Positions 60,658-64,000 of a stretch of 64,000 nt of DNA are shown here, piece after piece. Made by a program: the position numbers and the translations under genes. Numbering within the stretch: position 1 is the first letter of the stretch; each line of letters opens with the position of its first letter. The stretch comes from Microbacterium laevaniformans (GTDB taxonomy: Bacteria; Actinomycetota; Actinomycetes; Actinomycetales; Microbacteriaceae): the NCBI RefSeq assembly GCF_016907555.1, contig NZ_JAFBCE010000001.1, forward strand, positions 1-64,000, given 5' to 3'. The notes beneath the pieces were generated by a model. That model worked only from the letters and a program-made list of their open reading frames with translations, made no database searches and was not told the origin of the DNA.

Positions 60658-61821
60658 ATGGAGCGCGAGATCTACGACGAGGACCACGAGGCGTTCCGCG
60701 ACGTCGTGAAGGAGTTCCTCAAGCGCTTCGCCACCGAAGAGAAGCGCAAGCAGTGGGAGGCGGACGGCGAGATCGACCGCGCCACCATGCTCGCCGCCGG
60801 CGAGGCCGGCATCATCGGCTTGAGCGTTCCCGAGGAGTTCGGCGGCGCCGGCATGCTGCAGGACTATCGATTCCGCTCGATCGTGCTCGAGGAGACCATC
60901 GGCGCCGGACAGGGGTCCCTGGCCGGTGCCTTCGGCATTCAGGACGACCTCGCCGTGCCGTACATCGTGCACATGGGGACGCAGGAGCAGAAGGAGAAGT
61001 GGCTGCCCGGCATGGCGACCGGCGAGATCCTCGGGGCGCTCGCGATGACGGAGCCGGGCGCGGGCAGCGACCTGCGCGGCATCAAGACGACCGCGAAGAA
61101 GGTCGACGGCGGCTACCTCGTCAACGGTGCGAAGACGTTCATCTCGTCGGGAAAGACCGCCGACATGGTCGTCACGTTCGTGAAGACCGGCGAGGGCAAC
61201 CGCCCGGATGCCTTCAGCCTGCTGATCCTCGAGGACGGCATGGAGGGCTTCGACCACAGCAAGAAGCTCGAGAAGATGGGCTTCCACGGGTGGGATACCG
61301 CCGAACTCAGCTTCACCGACGTGTTCGTCCCCGAGGCGAACCTCATCGGCGGCAAGGAGGGATTGGGCTTCATCCAGCTGATGATGAACCTGCCGCTCGA
61401 GCGGCTGTCCATCGGTGTCGCGGCCGCCGCGGCGGGCGAGGCCGCGTTCGCGTGGACGCGCGACTACGTGCTCAGCCGGGAGGCGTTCGGTGAGCGGATC
61501 GCCGACTTCCAGAACACGCGGTTCCTTCTCGCCGACATGGCCACGACGGTCGACGTCATGTGGACCTACAACGACCGCGCGATGATGCTCTACAAGGACA
61601 AGAAGCTCACCGCCGAGGAGGCGGCGAAGGTCAAGTTCTGGTCGACCGATCGCGAGGCGGAGCTGCTCGACATCGGCGTGCAGCTGCACGGAGGCTACGG
61701 GTACATCACCGAGTACCCCATCGCCCGCGCCTACCTCGACGCTCGCGTCCACCGCATCTACGGCGGCACGAACGAGATCATGCGCGACATCGTGTCGCGA
61801 CAGATCGTCGGCAAGCGCTGA
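60658..61821 (+). CDS. Acyl-CoA dehydrogenase
   Basis: A 387-residue FAD enzyme of fatty acid or branched-chain oxidation. Landmarks are LAMTEPGAGSDLRGI, KTFISSGKTADMVV and QLHGGYGYITEYP. The C-terminal motif reads IYGGTNEIM, so the catalytic Glu of the medium-chain type is absent. The base is probably the Glu in LPLERLSIG, as in long-chain and isovaleryl-CoA dehydrogenases. GAGGAC precedes the ATG at a slightly long distance; a longer in-frame start is not supported. TACCAT near 60562 may be its -10. A hairpin element follows 54 bases after the stop. Confidence 0.93.
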   Translation: MEREIYDEDHEAFRDVVKEFLKRFATEEKRKQWEADGEIDRATMLAAGEAGIIGLSVPEEFGGAGMLQDYRFRSIVLEETIGAGQGSLAGAFGIQDDLAVPYIVHMGTQEQKEKWLPGMATGEILGALAMTEPGAGSDLRGIKTTAKKVDGGYLVNGAKTFISSGKTADMVVTFVKTGEGNRPDAFSLLILEDGMEGFDHSKKLEKMGFHGWDTAELSFTDVFVPEANLIGGKEGLGFIQLMMNLPLERLSIGVAAAAAGEAAFAWTRDYVLSREAFGERIADFQNTRFLLADMATTVDVMWTYNDRAMMLYKDKKLTAEEAAKVKFWSTDREAELLDIGVQLHGGYGYITEYPIARAYLDARVHRIYGGTNEIMRDIVSRQIVGKR

Positions 61822-61875
61822 TCCGCCCGCGCCCGCTGATCCGCCCGCCCGCGCTCCCGCGGCATCCCTCCTCGT

Positions 61876-61948
61876 CCGCGAGACACCGGTTCTGCACCGA
61901 GACACCTGGCCACAACCGGTGTTTCGGTGCGCAGACGGTGTCTCGCGG
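61876..61948. repeat. 73-bp doubled hairpin element
   Basis: Outer arms CCGCGAGACACCG (61876-61888) and CGGTGTCTCGCGG (61936-61948) are perfect. Inner arms GCACCGAGACAC (61894-61905) and GTGTTTCGGTGC (61919-61930) pair with one G-U. CGAGACACC is thus present twice on the left and its inverse twice on the right. A GGGCCGC triplet run and G-rich tract follow to about 61985. Confidence 0.85.
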
Positions 61949-62016
61949 GCCGCGGGCCGCGGGCCGCGGGCGGGGGCGGGGGCGGCGTGGGCGGGGCGGG
62001 TGTCGGCGGGGGGCGA

Positions 62017-62022
62017 TAGCGT
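62017..62022 (+). promoter_or_regulatory. -10 box of the GIY-YIG-like gene (leaderless)
   Basis: TAGCGT six bases before GTG 62029. Confidence 0.5.
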
Positions 62023-62028
62023 GCGGGT

Positions 62029-62454
62029 GTGTCGCGGCGGGAGGAGTGCGTGCTGTGCGGGCTCGCACGGCCAGAGGCGGATGCCGGCGGCATCCTGACC
62101 TGCCCGGTGTGCGGGTGGCGCCTCGGCGACAGCCCCGATCCCGACCTGCCGCGCCCGCGCGTCGACGTCGTCTACTACGTGCGGTGGGGCGAGCGCATCA
62201 AGATCGGCACCAGTCGCGAACCGCGCCAGCGCCTCGCCGCGATCTGGCATCAGGAGCTGCTCGCATTCGAGCCCGGCGGGCGCGCGGTCGATCGCGCGCG
62301 TCATGTGCAGTTCGCGCACCTCCGCGAGGGCGGCGAGTGGTTCCGTGCCGCGCCGGAACTCCGCGCGCACGCGGTGGCGCTCGCCGACGGCATCCCGCCC
62401 TGGCATCGCTATGCGCGCTGGGTCGCCGATGCTCTCCGCGGCGCGGTCAGCTGA
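62029..62454 (+). CDS. GIY-YIG-like protein with zinc ribbon
   Basis: A 141-residue protein. Residues 7-28 hold two CxxC pairs (ECVLCG and TCPVCGW), a zinc ribbon. Residues about 45-115 read VDVVYYVRWGERIKIGTSRE, then PRQRLAAI, and FAHLREGGEWFRAAPEL, matching the T5orf172/Mug113 type of GIY-YIG fold (YYV...IKIGTS...R...EWF). Such domains are nucleases or DNA-binding modules of phages and some bacterial proteins. Its 3' end overlaps the ECF transporter gene by eight bases. Function unproven. Confidence 0.75.
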   Translation: MSRREECVLCGLARPEADAGGILTCPVCGWRLGDSPDPDLPRPRVDVVYYVRWGERIKIGTSREPRQRLAAIWHQELLAFEPGGRAVDRARHVQFAHLREGGEWFRAAPELRAHAVALADGIPPWHRYARWVADALRGAVS

Positions 62455-63268
62455 CCGACGGCGGGGTCCAGGGGAAGAGGGCGATGAGGATGCCGGTGCT
62501 CACCAGCCAGAACGTGACGACGAACACGGTGTCGCGTGCCCGCCACGGGACGAGGTGACGCTCGGTGCGGTCGGGGTGGGCGCCGAAGGCGCGGGCATCC
62601 ATCGACAGCGCGACGCGCTCCGCGTGGCGGATCGCGCCTGCGAGAAGCGGCACGAGATAGCCCCACCAGCGGGCGATCGCGGCAAAAGGCCCTCGGCCGC
62701 CATGCGATCCGCGCACCCGGTGAGCCTGACGGATCACGTCGAGCTCGTGCCCGAACCGCGGCACGAAGCGGAAGGCCGCCAACGCGGTGTAGCCGACCCG
62801 GTACGGCACGCGCAGCTGCTGCACGCTCGCCCGCACAAGGTCGGGGCCGGTGGTCGTCAGCCCCGCGATCAGCGCGAGCGCGACGATCGCGGCCAGTCGC
62901 AGCCCCGTCGCGAACCCGACCGCCAGGGCTCCACTGGTCCAGGTCCACGAGCCGACGTGCGCGAGCACCGTGCCGCCGACGCGAGCGGGGTCGGTCCAGA
63001 GGCTCATCGACGCTCCGATGACGACGGCCGCCGCGGGGAGTGCGACGAACAAGAGCAGCATGACCCGAGCGGTCAGTCGCGCACCGAGGAGCACGATGAC
63101 GTAGGCGATCACGATGAAGGCCAGCGGGGTGGCGAGATCGCGGGTGAACACCAGCAGCACCATCGCGGGCAGCGGCGCCGCAAGCTTCGCCAGGGGATTG
63201 ATGCGCTCCAGCGCACGCGCGTTCTCGCGGTCGGCGGTCGCCCACGGATCGGTGATCGCCGCGCTCAC
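62447..63268 (-). CDS. ECF transporter transmembrane component T
   Basis: A 273-residue EcfT/CbiQ-type protein with about five or six helices. Coupling-helix signatures with the Arg pattern are visible (QAHRVRGSHG and LSMDARAFGA). It couples ATP hydrolysis to an S component that binds a vitamin or metal. GTG 63268 overlaps the ATPase gene stop (GTGA). No S component is in the window, so it should lie beyond the right edge or elsewhere. Its 3' end overlaps the convergent GIY-YIG-like gene. Confidence 0.88.
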   Translation of the reverse strand: MSAAITDPWATADRENARALERINPLAKLAAPLPAMVLLVFTRDLATPLAFIVIAYVIVLLGARLTARVMLLLFVALPAAAVVIGASMSLWTDPARVGGTVLAHVGSWTWTSGALAVGFATGLRLAAIVALALIAGLTTTGPDLVRASVQQLRVPYRVGYTALAAFRFVPRFGHELDVIRQAHRVRGSHGGRGPFAAIARWWGYLVPLLAGAIRHAERVALSMDARAFGAHPDRTERHLVPWRARDTVFVVTFWLVSTGILIALFPWTPPSVS

Positions 63269-64000
63269 GGTGCCGTCTCCGGAGCAGGCAGGTCGGCGAG
63301 GCGCGTGACGCCGGCGAGAGAGGGATGCCGTGTCATCCCCGCGAATGCGCGTCGCAGCGGCGGCTGACGCAGATCCGCCGCGCGCACCAGGGCGTCGTCC
63401 GCGAAGACCGCGGCGGTCGCGGCATCCGCGACCACGCGTCCGTCGCCGATGATGATCGTGCGATGCGCATGTTCGGTGACCAGCTGCATGTCGTGGGTGA
63501 CGACGAGGATCGTCGTGCCGTCGGCGCTCAGGCCCTCCAGCAGATCCATGAGCTCGTCGGCCCGCGCCCGATCCTGACCGAACGTGGGTTCGTCGAGGGC
63601 GAGCACGGGCGCACCGGCGACGAGAGCGGTGCCCACCGACAAGCGCCGCTTCTGCCCGCCGGAGAGCAGGAAGGGGTGCACGTCGGCTTTGCCGTCGAGG
63701 TCGAACCGGCGAAGCACATCGAAGGCCCGCTCGCGCACCTCGTTCTCGGCGAGCCGCTGCCGCCGCAGGCCGTGCGCCAGTTCGTCGAACACCGTGTGTG
63801 CGATGAACTGGTGCTCCGGATTCTGGAACACGAAGCCGATCCGCCGCGACAGCTCGCGCGGATCGCTGCGCGCGACGTCGATGCCGTCGAGCACCACCTG
63901 CCCCCGCGGCACCGGGACGACTCCCGCGAGCGACTGCAGCAGCGTGGTCTTTCCCGCGCCGTTCGCGCCGACGATGGCGACGAACTCGCCCGCCGCCACA
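63265..64000 (-). CDS. ECF transporter ATP-binding protein, 5' end beyond window
   Basis: The 245 visible codons form one ABC ATPase domain: Walker A GANGAGKTT, Q-loop FVFQNPEHQF, signature LLSGGQKRR, Walker B VLALDEPTFG and H-loop VVTHDMQLV, as in EcfA/CbiO. The frame is open at the right edge. The usual first strand of the domain is missing, so the gene starts outside the window and may be a two-domain EcfA-A' fusion. A GTG at 63999 is internal and not the real start. It overlaps ecfT by four bases. Confidence 0.9.
   Translation of the reverse strand, partial: VAAGEFVAIVGANGAGKTTLLQSLAGVVPVPRGQVVLDGIDVARSDPRELSRRIGFVFQNPEHQFIAHTVFDELAHGLRRQRLAENEVRERAFDVLRRFDLDGKADVHPFLLSGGQKRRLSVGTALVAGAPVLALDEPTFGQDRARADELMDLLEGLSADGTTILVVTHDMQLVTEHAHRTIIIGDGRVVADAATAAVFADDALVRAADLRQPPLRRAFAGMTRHPSLAGVTRLADLPAPETAP

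Noticed and set aside
61956..61990. GGGCCGC triplet run followed by a G-rich tract
   Set aside because: A simple low-complexity GC stretch; too short and irregular to call a functional quadruplex or origin.

Overview
The window is high-GC DNA with dense, often overlapping genes, many GTG starts, the recurrent word GGATGCC/GGCATCC, and -10-like boxes sitting 6-8 bases before start codons. Together with the gene content (DUF3073, Kdp with tiny subunits, long KdpD, FecCD-type haem uptake, PadR/DUF4097 pair, Rv2578c-type radical SAM protein) this points to an actinobacterium of the Microbacteriaceae, most likely Microbacterium. It looks like chromosomal core. I saw no rRNA, tRNA, CRISPR array, prophage or transposase.

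Layout. 1-3.1 kb (-): an autoregulated tetR operon with a degenerate ABC ATPase and a YhgE/Pip membrane protein. 3.2-8.6 kb: argG, the remnant of an LPXTG surface protein, purA, a decayed lactonase gene and an AI-2E family transporter. 8.6-11 kb: chorismate mutase facing a GntR-ATPase-permease operon. 11.3-14.4 kb: a glycine betaine/choline ABC importer (ATPase with CBS pair, permease, lipoprotein). 14.4-16.2 kb: two related unknown membrane-anchored proteins. 16.3-19.7 kb: a 44-aa membrane protein, purL, a repeat-containing small protein and a VOC protein. 19.8-25.3 kb: a 1,840-residue secreted metallophosphoesterase with a C-terminal wall/membrane anchor. 25.4-27.3 kb: a DksA-type zinc finger protein and an ArsR/SRPBCC pair. 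27.5-36 kb (-): kdp (a new 27-codon ORF, kdpF, A, B, C, D, E), interrupted by three copies of a 76-bp hairpin repeat. 36.2-39.2 kb: haem uptake hmuTUV behind a DtxR/IdeR-like box. 39.3-44.7 kb: type II NADH dehydrogenase, two unknowns, purM, purF and a 41-aa cationic peptide. 44.9-49.1 kb: an MFS transporter, DUF3073, a universal stress protein, a PadR/DUF4097 operon and a 53-aa membrane protein. 49.2-55.3 kb: a frameshifted DUF7218/Rho-N gene, topoisomerase IB, two CrcB/Fluc genes, an RND exporter and a six-helix membrane protein. 55.6-64 kb: a DEAD-box helicase, a lipoprotein, a radical SAM protein, a VanY-type peptidase, an acyl-CoA dehydrogenase, a GIY-YIG-like protein and an ECF transporter (T and the end of A) running off the edge.

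Themes. Four purine genes (purA, purL, purM, purF) are scattered here rather than in one operon. Ion and osmotic homeostasis is prominent (Kdp, betaine uptake, fluoride channels, haem iron). Three genes are visibly broken. The least explained content is intergenic: several families of 57-80 bp hairpins with doubled or nested inverted repeats downstream of genes, a separate REP-like repeat (GTCGTTGAGCGAG...GAGTCGAAACG), and a recurring perfect 16-bp palindrome. No complete novel multi-gene system is obvious. The best leads are the hairpin elements, the 27-codon ORF in front of kdpF, the degenerate ATPase/YhgE operon and the paired proteins at 14.4-16.2 kb.
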